DNA of 64,000 nt from positions 124,001 to 188,000 of the forward strand of contig NZ_BJLQ01000003.1 in NCBI RefSeq assembly GCF_006538725.1, given 5' to 3'. Numbering within the stretch: position 1 is the stretch's first letter; each line of letters starts with the position of its first letter. A program made the translations under genes and the position numbers. Origin of the DNA: Cellulomonas gelida. Lineage in GTDB: Bacteria > Actinomycetota > Actinomycetes > Actinomycetales > Cellulomonadaceae. The notes below the pieces were generated by a model, which searched no databases, was not told where the DNA came from, and was given only the letters and a program-made list of their open reading frames with translations. This document shows positions 1 through 7,363 of this stretch, one piece after another.

Positions 1-225
1 GACGACCGAGCCGGACGTGGGCGTCAGCAGACCCGCAGCGAGCCGCAGCAGCGTCGACTTGCCCGAGCCGTTCGCACCGACCAGACCGGTACGGCTTGGC
101 CCGAACGAGCCGGTGACGTCGGTCAGGGTGACGGTCCCGTCGTCACGGACGAGCGTGACGTCCGCGAAGGTGACCGAGGGGCGCGCCGACGTGCGCGCAG
201 GGGAGGGCGAAGAGGGGGTGAACAT
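1..225 (-). CDS. ABC-type ATPase, N-terminal part (runs off the window)
   Basis: This is the first 75 codons of an ATP-binding cassette protein that continues past the left edge. After about 15 Ser/Pro-rich residues comes a typical cassette start, and a Walker A motif GANGSGKST lies at about residues 50-58, followed by LLRLAAGLLTPTSGSV. The ATG at 225-223 has GGAG five bases upstream. Seen: a nucleotide-binding fold start. Not seen: the ABC signature, Walker B or any permease, so an import, export or ABC-F role cannot be assigned. Confidence 0.75.
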   Translation of the reverse strand, partial: MFTPSSPSPARTSARPSVTFADVTLVRDDGTVTLTDVTGSFGPSRTGLVGANGSGKSTLLRLAAGLLTPTSGSVV

Positions 226-579
226 ACGGGCTCCGGGGGTTCGGCGGGTGCGCTGAACCTCGCCCGCGCCTCACGGGGCGGCGGGGGATGTGGTCAGCGC
301 GGCTGGCGCGGCGCGAACCGGGTGCCCGTCATGATCACGACCTTCGTTCGACGACAAGGACGCCGTACGGTCACACGACCTCGCAGGCGCCGGCAACGGA
401 ATATGGGTGCCTCTCGGCCGGTGTGGAACGCGGCTGCGCCGCTGAGCGAGGACTGCCTGCGAGCCACGACGCGCGGTGAGCGTGCACGACGGCGGGGCTC
501 GGATGCGCCTGTGCCGTTCGCTGACGGCTCCGGCGGCGCGGGTCTGTCGTCCTGGGTGCTGGCGGCACCCCGGCCCGGG
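226..579. other. 354-bp intergenic stretch, nothing recognised
   Basis: The stretch lies between the start of the ABC ATPase gene and the stop of the next minus-strand gene. Open frames here are GC-driven shadows without a ribosome-binding site or recognisable product. I see no RNA gene, strong hairpin or long repeat. It probably holds the ABC gene promoter, but no convincing -10 element is visible. Confidence 0.4.
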
Positions 580-1536
580 TCAGATCGAGGTCTTGCGTGC
601 GGTGCGAGGCCGCGCCGCGGCGGAGGGTCTCCCGGACGTGGGCGTGGCGGTGACGGACGTGGCAGGTGCGGGTGTCGTCGCCGGCGCCGTTCCCGGAGGG
701 TCCGCGGGGGTCGTCGAGGTCTGTCCGGCGGGTGCCGTCGCGGGTGGCTGCGCCGCCGTCCCCTCGGTGTCCGCCGCGGTCGTCGGGGTCTGCGGTCCCT
801 TGGCCGGGGGAAGCAGGACGGCCCCGCTCGGCGGGAGCCCTTCCTGCGCGCGCTGCTCCGCGCGTGCCGTCGTGACGGTGTTCGACCCGAAGTAGAAGGC
901 CGCCACCGCGGTGACGAGCGTCGCGACCGTCGTCACGAGCTGCTTGGCGAGGTCGTCGGACGTGCGGGTGGCGGTGGGCGGCGGGTAGAGCACGACGTCG
1001 TAGACGGTGGTGCCGTCCTGCAGGCGTTGCGTCGAGGTCTGCACCTGCTCGATCGGGATCTGGGCGAGCTGCGCCGTGCTCAGCCCCTCGAGCGAGCGGA
1101 ACGAGGCCGGGTCGCTCGACACGCGGTTGCGCGTCGCGTCGAACAGGAACATCGCGCTGATGAAGAACAACATGATCAGCAGCAGCGCGATGACGGCGCG
1201 CACGCTCCCGGTCGGCAGGCCCATCGCCTCGTGCCCGTTGTCCAGGCGCAGCCGCTTGAGGATCACGCTGAGCGCGCCGACGACGAGGATCAGCACGACG
1301 GCCGCCGCCACGAACACGAGTGACAGGGCGGCCGTCGGCTGATCGGTGTTGAGCCGCTGGAGCAGGAGGACGATCGCCGCGAGGACGCCGACCGACACGA
1401 ACGCCGAGATCACGAGCGCCGTGACGGCCGACCACCGGTTGCTCTCCATCTCGCGCGCGGCCGGGCCAGGTGTGGACTCGGCGTCCTCACCCTGTGCGGA
1501 GCGGCGGATCTGGCGCCACATGCTGCGCACGCCCAT
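580..1536 (-). CDS. Membrane protein of unknown function with Pro/Thr-rich tail
   Basis: The 318-residue protein is not recognised as a named family. The first 35 residues are polar. Hydrophobic segments lie at about 38-62, 70-95 and 110-135, and a fourth at about 185-205 (LVTTVATLVTAVAAFYFGS). The motif LPTGSVRAVIALLLIM just before the third helix recurs in bacterial hypothetical membrane proteins. The last 100 residues are a low-complexity Pro/Thr/Ala tail. No Shine-Dalgarno is seen before the ATG. A CACCCT hexamer six bases upstream fits a weak leaderless start. Function unknown. Confidence 0.7.
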   Translation of the reverse strand: MGVRSMWRQIRRSAQGEDAESTPGPAAREMESNRWSAVTALVISAFVSVGVLAAIVLLLQRLNTDQPTAALSLVFVAAAVVLILVVGALSVILKRLRLDNGHEAMGLPTGSVRAVIALLLIMLFFISAMFLFDATRNRVSSDPASFRSLEGLSTAQLAQIPIEQVQTSTQRLQDGTTVYDVVLYPPPTATRTSDDLAKQLVTTVATLVTAVAAFYFGSNTVTTARAEQRAQEGLPPSGAVLLPPAKGPQTPTTAADTEGTAAQPPATAPAGQTSTTPADPPGTAPATTPAPATSVTATPTSGRPSAAARPRTARKTSI

Positions 1537-1628
1537 GACGCCAGGGTGATCGTCCGGACAGACCGGGCACAGACCTGTTGTGGGTGATCTTCACCCGAGA
1601 GGGTGACAGGCCCTGGCGCGAGCGACGG

Positions 1629-1889
1629 TCACTGGGCCAGCGAGGGGTGGTCGCGCCAGGCCGGCATGGTCGCCATGTAGGCGCGGGTCTGCGCCTCCAC
1701 CTCGGCGCGCGTCGCGCCCGGGCTGCGGCGCTCCTGCCACGAGACCATGCGCTCGAACCGCTCGTCGAACGACTGCAGCGCACCGGTCTCGTCAGTGCAG
1801 TACTGGCAGTACCGGCCCGACTCGATCGGCATGCCACAGCTCTCGCACGCGGCGGCGTGGACGTGGTCGTTCTGCGTGGTGGTGCTCAT
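1629..1889 (-). CDS. Small zinc-ribbon protein (Zn_ribbon_2-like)
   Basis: The protein has 86 residues. Four cysteines at about 15, 18, 28 and 31 (ACESCGMPI, YCQYC) form a CxxC-x9-CxxC knuckle of the putative zinc-ribbon type. The C-terminal half is helical and charged, with no catalytic motif. The start is set by GAAGGAG about six bases before the ATG. It overlaps the stop of the upstream MarR gene by four bases (ATGA), so the two are one transcriptional unit and probably co-regulated. Metal binding is inferred from the Cys pattern; its role is unknown. Confidence 0.8.
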   Translation of the reverse strand: MSTTTQNDHVHAAACESCGMPIESGRYCQYCTDETGALQSFDERFERMVSWQERRSPGATRAEVEAQTRAYMATMPAWRDHPSLAQ

Positions 1890-2434
1890 CGTGCTTCTCC
1901 TTCGTGGGGGTGGTGCAGGTCGGTGGCGGTGCTCGTAGCCGCGGGGGGTGACGCGCGAGGGCCAGCGTCGTGGGCGCCCAGGGCCGCGGTCTGAGCCGCG
2001 TCGTCGGCCGCGAGCAGGTCGCGCAGGTCGGCGAGCAGGCGGTCGCGCTGCTCGCGGGGCAGGAGCGCGGCGGCGCGGCCGACGAGTGCGGGGGACAGGA
2101 CGCGGCGGTCGGCGGCGAGGCGGTCGAAACCCTCGCCGGTGAGCCACACGAGCGTGCGGCGACGATCGGCGGGGTCGCGCTCGCGGGTGAGCAGTCCGTC
2201 GCGCTCGAGGTGCGTGACGATCTCGCTCACGACGGACTGCGCGCGGCCGAGGTGGCGAGCGGCCTCGCCGACCGTCAACGGGCCGGACATCGCCAGGTGC
2301 TGGAGCACGGCGCGCGAGGCTCCCGCGAGCTCGGAGCGCGGCTCGTCGCGGCGGTGGAACCGCAGGTAGGCCCGCTGGAACAGGTCCTCGAAGCGGGTGC
2401 CGAAGTCGTCGGACGGGGTGGTGGTCGGGCTCAT
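1886..2434 (-). CDS. MarR-family transcriptional regulator
   Basis: The protein has 182 residues with a winged-helix core at about 35-115: LTVGEAARHLGRAQSVVSEIVTHLERDGLLTR is the helix-turn-helix and DPADRRRTLVWLT the wing with the conserved DxRxR motif. Helices at both ends fit a MarR dimer. It is first in a two-gene unit with the zinc-ribbon gene. A perfect 9-bp inverted repeat lies 23 bases upstream of its start, as expected for an autoregulated MarR repressor (inference). The ligand is unknown. Confidence 0.88.
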   Translation of the reverse strand: MSPTTTPSDDFGTRFEDLFQRAYLRFHRRDEPRSELAGASRAVLQHLAMSGPLTVGEAARHLGRAQSVVSEIVTHLERDGLLTRERDPADRRRTLVWLTGEGFDRLAADRRVLSPALVGRAAALLPREQRDRLLADLRDLLAADDAAQTAALGAHDAGPRASPPAATSTATDLHHPHEGEAR

Positions 2435-2456
2435 ACGGCCACCGTCGTCCAGGACC

Positions 2457-2481
2457 GATCCATCGTCAATCCCGATGGATC
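2457..2481. promoter_or_regulatory. Perfect inverted repeat, candidate MarR operator
   Basis: GATCCATCG and CGATGGATC form a perfect 9+9 repeat around a 7-base spacer, 23 bases upstream of the MarR start codon. On the minus strand a TTGACG hexamer overlaps the right part of the site and could be a -35 element. Size and position fit a MarR dimer site; binding is inferred. Confidence 0.55.
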
Positions 2482-2494
2482 ACCCGCGTGCGCG

Positions 2495-3601
2495 TCACTC
2501 GCAGGCGATGCCGTCGTCGTCGCGGTCGAGGCCCGAGCGGTAGCCCGGATCGCCCCGGTGCAGCGGAGCGGCGCCCGCCGCACGCGCCTGCGCGCAGCTC
2601 GCGTAGTACACCTCGCCATCGCCTGTCGACAGCGGTGGTGGGGGCGTCGGCTCGGGCGCACCGGACGCGGCGGGCGTGCCCACCGTCGGCGCGCCCGCGG
2701 AGGGCAGCTGCTCGTCGGGGCACGTCGCGAGCACGCGGGCGATCGCGTCGCGCTCCGCCTGCGTCACCCAGAGCCCGTACGCGTGCTTCACCGCGACCTG
2801 CCGCGCGACGTACGCGCACCGGAAGGCACGGTGGGGTGGCAGCCACGTCGCGGCGTCTCCGGCGCCCTTGCTCTGGTTGAGCGGGCCGTCGACCGCGAGC
2901 AGGTTCAGCGGGTCGTTGCCGAACGACTCGCGCGTCGCCGCGTCCCAGCGCTGCGCGCCCTTCTGCCACGCGTCGGACAGCGCGACCACGTGGTCGATCT
3001 GCACGTCGCCGGACGTCGCCTGCCCGCGGACGAAGCCGATCGTGCGGCCCGAGTACGGGTCGACGAGCGTGCCGGACTCGACGACGCACCCGTCGCCGCG
3101 CACCGCCTGGTCCACCAGGTCGCGGCGCAGGATGTCGTTGCGCGTGTCGCACCCGTTGCGGTCGAGGTCGACCGCTCGGTAGGCGAACAGCTCACGGTCG
3201 TACCCGGTCTGCGGCGCCCGGCCCTTGACCTCGAGGAGCGCGAGCGTGGCGAGCGCGGTCGGGGTGGTGGACGCCGAAGGGGCGGTGCCGGGTGCGGAGT
3301 CGCCCGGCGCGGACGGGCCGGCCGCGGGGGAGTCGGGCGCGCTGCTGGCCGTCTCGTCGGACGACGGGGGAGCCGGTTGGCCCGTGTGGACGTCGGTGGG
3401 ACCGGGCGTGCTCGTCGTGGCAGGACCTGCGGGCGCGCCGCTGGCGGCCCCGAGGGACCCGCACGCACCGAGGACGACGAGGCCGACGAGCACCACGAGG
3501 CCGACGAGCACGACGGCGACGGACGACGACTGTCGCGCGGACCGGTGTCGCCACCGGTGCGCGGACCCACCGTCGAACGGCTTGCCGCGCATCGCACCCA
3601 T
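2495..3601 (-). CDS. Secreted HNH endonuclease-family lipoprotein with Excalibur domain
   Basis: The protein has about 368 residues from ATG 3601; ATG 3592 is an alternative. A hydrophobic segment ends in a lipobox (VVLGAC), so lipid anchoring outside the membrane is likely. A low-complexity Ser/Pro/Thr linker follows. The next domain matches the HNH fold of the GmrSD C-terminal/DUF1524 type, with QIDHVVALSDAW and NDPLNLLAVDGPLNQSKG carrying the His/Asn residues. The last 40 residues match an Excalibur calcium-binding motif (YYASCAQARAAG, DRDDDGIAC). A surface or extracellular nuclease is likely. The longer frame to 3679 lacks signal-peptide logic. Confidence 0.8.
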   Translation of the reverse strand: MGAMRGKPFDGGSAHRWRHRSARQSSSVAVVLVGLVVLVGLVVLGACGSLGAASGAPAGPATTSTPGPTDVHTGQPAPPSSDETASSAPDSPAAGPSAPGDSAPGTAPSASTTPTALATLALLEVKGRAPQTGYDRELFAYRAVDLDRNGCDTRNDILRRDLVDQAVRGDGCVVESGTLVDPYSGRTIGFVRGQATSGDVQIDHVVALSDAWQKGAQRWDAATRESFGNDPLNLLAVDGPLNQSKGAGDAATWLPPHRAFRCAYVARQVAVKHAYGLWVTQAERDAIARVLATCPDEQLPSAGAPTVGTPAASGAPEPTPPPPLSTGDGEVYYASCAQARAAGAAPLHRGDPGYRSGLDRDDDGIACE

Positions 3602-3747
3602 GCCCTGACATCGGCAGTGGAGCGCGTGCGCCCGAGCCGATGGCGGTGTGATCTGCGCGCTTGGCGAGCCGCCGTCCACGCCTTCTCAGGGCCAAGGCCA
3701 GCGCCGGCCCGGGCGGGGGTTGGGGGCAGGGCATGTGCCGCGGTAGC

Positions 3748-3781
3748 GCGGATACCCGTCGAGCGGATACCCGTCGAGCGG
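3748..3781. repeat. Direct repeat, two 15-bp copies
   Basis: GCGGATACCCGTCGA occurs twice in tandem and is followed by the first four bases of a third copy. It lies between the dinB stop and the HNH gene start. No function is evident. Confidence 0.75.
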
Positions 3782-3837
3782 TGCCGGTGATCGTCTGGTT
3801 CGCGGTGCCGGGCTCTCTGGCGCGATGGGTCGCCCCC

Positions 3838-5070
3838 TCAGGTGTCCGGGGGTGGGTCCGGCAGCAGGGGTGCGGCGAAGCCGTCGCCGACGACGAGCAG
3901 GCTCGCGCGCGTCAGGGGGCGGGATCCGAAGCGCTGCGCGAGGTCGTCCGTGGTGCGGTCGAGGTCCTCGTGCGAGCGGTCGAGCGGGAGGGCGGGCTGC
4001 ACGACGGCGTCGCTGCCCAGCCCGGTCAGGGCCACGCCGACGAGAGTGATCCCACGCTCCGCGACGAGCTCGCGCGCCGAGTCCAGCAGCGTCAGCGCGG
4101 CCGCGCGCAGCTCGTCGGACGAGGCGGTGCCGAACGCGAGCGAGCGCGACCTCGTCGCGCGCGAGAAGTCCGCGAACCGCAGGCGTAGGACCACCGTCCG
4201 CGCCGTGCGGCGCCCTGCTCGCAGGCGGCGGCACACGCGGTCGACCAGGCCCAGGAGCGCGGCTCGCACCGCGTCGGGGGAGTGCGGTCCGCGGCCGAGC
4301 GCGCGTTGCGCTCCGACGGAGCCGCGCGCGCGGTCGGTCACGACGCGCTCGGGCGTGCGGCCGTGCACCACCGCGTGCAGGTGCGACCCCGTGGCGGGTC
4401 CGAGGACGGCACGCAGCACGCCCTCGGGGAGGTCCGCGACATCGCCCGCGGTGCGCAGCCCGAACGCGCGCAGCTTCGTCGCGGTGGTCTCACCGACTCC
4501 CCACAGCGTCTCGACGGGCAGCGGGTGCAGGAACGCGGCCTCGTCGTCCGGCGGGACCAGGAGCAGCCCGTCCGGCTTCGCGACGCGGCTGGCGACCTTG
4601 GCGAGGAACGGCGTGCGTGCCACGCCGACCGTGATCGAGAGCCCGACCTCGTCGCGCACGCGGGCCCGCAGGCGTGCGCCGAGGTCGACGGGCGGGGTCG
4701 GGTCCACCCGGCGCAGGCCGCGCACGTCGAGGAACGCCTCGTCGATCGACACGCCCTGGACCTGCGGGGTGGTGTCGCGGAAGATCGCGAACACGGCTTC
4801 GCTCGCCTCGACGTATGCGTCGAACCGCGGCGGCACGACGATCAGGTCCGGGCACAGCCCGCGCGCCTGCCGACCGCCCATCGCGGTGCGGACGCCGCGG
4901 CGCTTCGCCTCGTACGACGCCGCGAGGATCACACCGCCGCCCACGGCGACGGGCCGCGCGCGCAGGCGGGGGTCGTCGCGCTGCTCGACCGATGCGTAGA
5001 ACGCGTCGAGGTCGGCGTGCAGGATCGTCGCGCGCCCCGCCGGCCCGCTCTGAGGAGTGGTCACGAACAC
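3838..5070 (-). CDS. dinB: DNA polymerase IV (Y-family translesion polymerase)
   Basis: The protein has about 410 residues. The palm motif LHADLDAFYASVEQ is at 17-30 and the catalytic SIDEAFLD at about 107-114, both metal-binding sites intact. Helix-hairpin-helix and little-finger regions follow (ETLWGVGETTATKLRAFG, RFADFSRATRS). QPALPL near residue 360 could be a beta-clamp contact. GTG 5070 or GTG 5064 are both possible starts; a GGCAGG lies upstream of the first. An SOS box overlaps the start codons, so LexA control is likely. It performs error-prone synthesis past damaged bases. Confidence 0.93.
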   Translation of the reverse strand: MFVTTPQSGPAGRATILHADLDAFYASVEQRDDPRLRARPVAVGGGVILAASYEAKRRGVRTAMGGRQARGLCPDLIVVPPRFDAYVEASEAVFAIFRDTTPQVQGVSIDEAFLDVRGLRRVDPTPPVDLGARLRARVRDEVGLSITVGVARTPFLAKVASRVAKPDGLLLVPPDDEAAFLHPLPVETLWGVGETTATKLRAFGLRTAGDVADLPEGVLRAVLGPATGSHLHAVVHGRTPERVVTDRARGSVGAQRALGRGPHSPDAVRAALLGLVDRVCRRLRAGRRTARTVVLRLRFADFSRATRSRSLAFGTASSDELRAAALTLLDSARELVAERGITLVGVALTGLGSDAVVQPALPLDRSHEDLDRTTDDLAQRFGSRPLTRASLLVVGDGFAAPLLPDPPPDT

Positions 5071-5077
5071 ATGTTCG
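5064..5077. promoter_or_regulatory. LexA SOS box over the dinB start
   Basis: CGAAC-ACAT-GTTCG is a perfect palindrome apart from its centre. Read on the minus strand with flanks it is TCGAAC-N4-GTTCGT, 11 of 12 positions of the actinobacterial LexA consensus TCGAAC-N4-GTTCGA. It overlaps both candidate dinB start codons, where a bound repressor would block expression. Confidence 0.8.
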
Positions 5078-5136
5078 AACCTGCCACTGACAGAGTTTGA
5101 CGTCCACCCTTGCTCCAGGGCCGTGCCCGGACGTGG

Positions 5137-5178
5137 CCGCGGCGACGACCCGCCCGGTGGGGCCGGTCGTCGCCGCGG
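5137..5178 (-). terminator. Hairpin after the DUF4914 gene
   Basis: A perfect 14-bp stem (CCGCGGCGACGACC with its complement) closes a 14-base loop, starting 22 bases beyond the stop of the minus-strand gene. It has no T-tract, as is common in high-GC actinobacteria. Confidence 0.65.
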
Positions 5179-5200
5179 TGGTGCCCGACGCGGGGTGGCG

Positions 5201-7117
5201 TCAGATGTGCATGGGCGTCAGTGCCTCGTAGTCCTCGACCGAGCCGTCCTTGAGGACGACCTCGATGATGGCCCGCCCCAGCGGGTCCAGGTCGTCGGTG
5301 AGGTACTGCTCGAGCTCGGACTTGAAGAACGCGTTGATGATCGCCGCGCCCTCGTCGTACGCCTCGAGACCGACCTGCGACTGCATCTCGGGCGCGAGCC
5401 ACGTGGGCCGCACGAGCTGACCGTCGACCTTCATCTCACGCAGCGTGTAGCCGAACAGCGAGCAGCGCGCCGGCGTGAGCTGGTCGCGACGCATCCGGCC
5501 GCCACCGCGACGGGCGAGGTACTCGCGGGTCATCCACTCGGCCGCGAAGCCCACCTGGTAGGCGCCGATGTGCTGGTTCGGGGTGAGCACGTAGCGCGTG
5601 CGGGACGCGTCCACGAGCTGACGGAGCAGCAGGTTCGCCGCTGCGACCTTGGTGCCGGTCGAGAACGGCCAGTACGAGCCGACGCCCTCGGACACCATGC
5701 CGCCGTGCTTGATGACCTTGTTCTCGGACTTCGTCTCGCCGATCGACGGGTTCTTGTCGCCGCGCGGCGCGATCAGCCGCCACACCCAGGCGAGCGCCGG
5801 GGGCACGAAGTGCGTGACGCCCATGATCCCGTAGGACGGCTTGTCCCGCGTGCACGCCGGCATGCGCACGCCGAACGTGCGGACGTCGACGTGCTCCGGC
5901 TCGGACAGCACCCCGCGGATCATCGAGCGGTCGATCACGACGCGCGGGTTCGGGCACGGCTTGCCCGTCGAGTCGAGCGTGTGCTCCCACGGCAGGGCCG
6001 TGGCGTCGGGCACGCCCTGGATGTTGAAGAACACGAGCGGCTTGTCCGGGTGGATGCACGCGCGCTCGAAGTTCGTGTCCTCGCCGTACGACCGCAGGTT
6101 GTCGACGCGCACGAACCAGCCGGCCTCGGCGTCCGCGATCACGAGACGACCGTCGGTGTCCTGCAGCGACGCGTGGCACAGCGTCATGTCGTCGGTCACG
6201 GGCGCCAGGGCGCTCGACTCGGCGAGCGTGATGACGTACGGCTCCTTCGTCACGACGTTGGTGCCGAGCAGGATGCGGCCGTCCTCCTGACGACGGAACT
6301 CCTGGCACATCTCCGACTTGCCGCCGCCCGACGCACCCTCGTGCATGATCACGGTCTCGTTGTCGTACGGCGTGGTCACGCGCACGGCCGAGGCGTGCGC
6401 CGTGATCCAGCCCTCCGACTCGCCGATGTCGAGCAGGACCGAGAACACGCCCTTCTTGGCGCTCGGGCCCGGGTACAGGTTGTACGCGAACACCTCGTGC
6501 AGGTCGGGCGTGCGGTCGTGCACGACGACCTGGCGGCCGCCGAACGCGGTGTGCCGGAACGGGGGAGCGACGTACAGGATCGAGCGCGGCGTGAACTCGC
6601 CCAGCTCGTCGAACGTCACCCAGCCCTGCAGGTCGACGAGCGCGACCGCGAAGAACGCGGCGTTGACAGGCACGAGGGCCACCGACGGGTAGCCGAACGT
6701 CGGACCGCCGGCCTTGAACGGCACGACGACGAGGTCCTGCTCGCCGAGCCAGTCGAGCGTCGCGGTCTTCGTCGGGGCGAACTCCTCGCCGAAGACGTCG
6801 CGGTAGCGCGGCTTGTCCGTCGGGAGGTCGTCCGCGATCCGCATGCAGTCCGGGTCGCGCCGGCGCATGTAGTCCTCGGGGTAGTTCACCGCCATGCCGT
6901 TGCGGCACCGGGTGACTGTCGCCTCGACGATGCGGCGCATGCCCTCGTCGGTCGACACGTCGTAGGCGACCTCGTGGATCGGGCCGCCGACCGGGCCGAG
7001 CGCGAGCTGGTAGAGCTCGTCGCGCGTCTGCGGGACCAGGACCCGAGGGCTGGACTCGACCGCGGCGCGCACCGCGGGCGGCAGGTGGACAGCGGACAGG
7101 GCTGAGACGGCGTCCAC
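5201..7117 (-). CDS. DUF4914-family P-loop protein
   Basis: The protein has 638 residues from GTG 7117, which follows GAAGGGAG. The sequence fits the conserved bacterial DUF4914 family in length and motifs: NYPEDYMRRRDPDCM, YPGPSAKKGVF and the glycine-rich loop HEGASGGGKSEM at about 255-268, which resembles a phosphate-binding loop of PEPCK or HPr-kinase type. It has no signal peptide or membrane segment, so it is likely cytoplasmic. Two strongly conserved-looking blocks, MHEGASGGGKS and TRDKPSYGIMGVTHFVPP, suggest an enzyme. The reaction is unknown. It stands alone with its own promoter candidate and terminator. The family match is from memory. Confidence 0.72.
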   Translation of the reverse strand: MDAVSALSAVHLPPAVRAAVESSPRVLVPQTRDELYQLALGPVGGPIHEVAYDVSTDEGMRRIVEATVTRCRNGMAVNYPEDYMRRRDPDCMRIADDLPTDKPRYRDVFGEEFAPTKTATLDWLGEQDLVVVPFKAGGPTFGYPSVALVPVNAAFFAVALVDLQGWVTFDELGEFTPRSILYVAPPFRHTAFGGRQVVVHDRTPDLHEVFAYNLYPGPSAKKGVFSVLLDIGESEGWITAHASAVRVTTPYDNETVIMHEGASGGGKSEMCQEFRRQEDGRILLGTNVVTKEPYVITLAESSALAPVTDDMTLCHASLQDTDGRLVIADAEAGWFVRVDNLRSYGEDTNFERACIHPDKPLVFFNIQGVPDATALPWEHTLDSTGKPCPNPRVVIDRSMIRGVLSEPEHVDVRTFGVRMPACTRDKPSYGIMGVTHFVPPALAWVWRLIAPRGDKNPSIGETKSENKVIKHGGMVSEGVGSYWPFSTGTKVAAANLLLRQLVDASRTRYVLTPNQHIGAYQVGFAAEWMTREYLARRGGGRMRRDQLTPARCSLFGYTLREMKVDGQLVRPTWLAPEMQSQVGLEAYDEGAAIINAFFKSELEQYLTDDLDPLGRAIIEVVLKDGSVEDYEALTPMHI

Positions 7118-7189
7118 GGGCGCTCCCTTCGTCGGGGACCCGACCCGTGGACGAGCAGAACACCAGGGCGAGGTCCGCACTTGACCTGG

Positions 7190-7213
7190 AGATTACGTCC
7201 GGCGGATCCGGAC
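7190..7213 (-). promoter_or_regulatory. Promoter and inverted repeat upstream of the DUF4914 gene
   Basis: On the minus strand TAATCT (7195-7190) is a good -10 hexamer about 70 bases upstream of the GTG. Just upstream, where the -10/-35 spacer would be, GTCCGG-CGGAT-CCGGAC (7197-7213) is a perfect 6+6 inverted repeat, a plausible operator. No clear -35 is visible. Confidence 0.4.
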
Positions 7214-7350
7214 AACCCGGGACCTGGGTCACATGCACCCGCCGCGCCGCAGGTCGGGGCGCGGCTGCAGATCGGGGAGCAGCACGACGTCGTCGGGATG
7301 CTCGAGCCGGCCCGGGACCTAGGGCGGGCGAGACGGACACGGTCGGGGTC

Positions 7351-7356
7351 TACGTT
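7351..7356 (+). promoter_or_regulatory. -10 box, leaderless start of gltD-like gene
   Basis: TACGTT lies seven bases before ATG 7364, and no Shine-Dalgarno is present. This fits transcription starting at or next to the start codon. Confidence 0.55.
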
Positions 7357-7363
7357 CGCGACC

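Noticed and set aside
322..1323. Plus-strand open frame of 333 codons
   Set aside because: Arg/Gly-rich shadow of the minus-strand membrane protein, without ribosome-binding site or recognisable domain.
5201..7117. GTP-dependent phosphoenolpyruvate carboxykinase (pckG)
   Set aside because: Length and the glycine-rich loop suggested it, but the PEPCK hallmark blocks are not seen and the overall pattern fits DUF4914 better.
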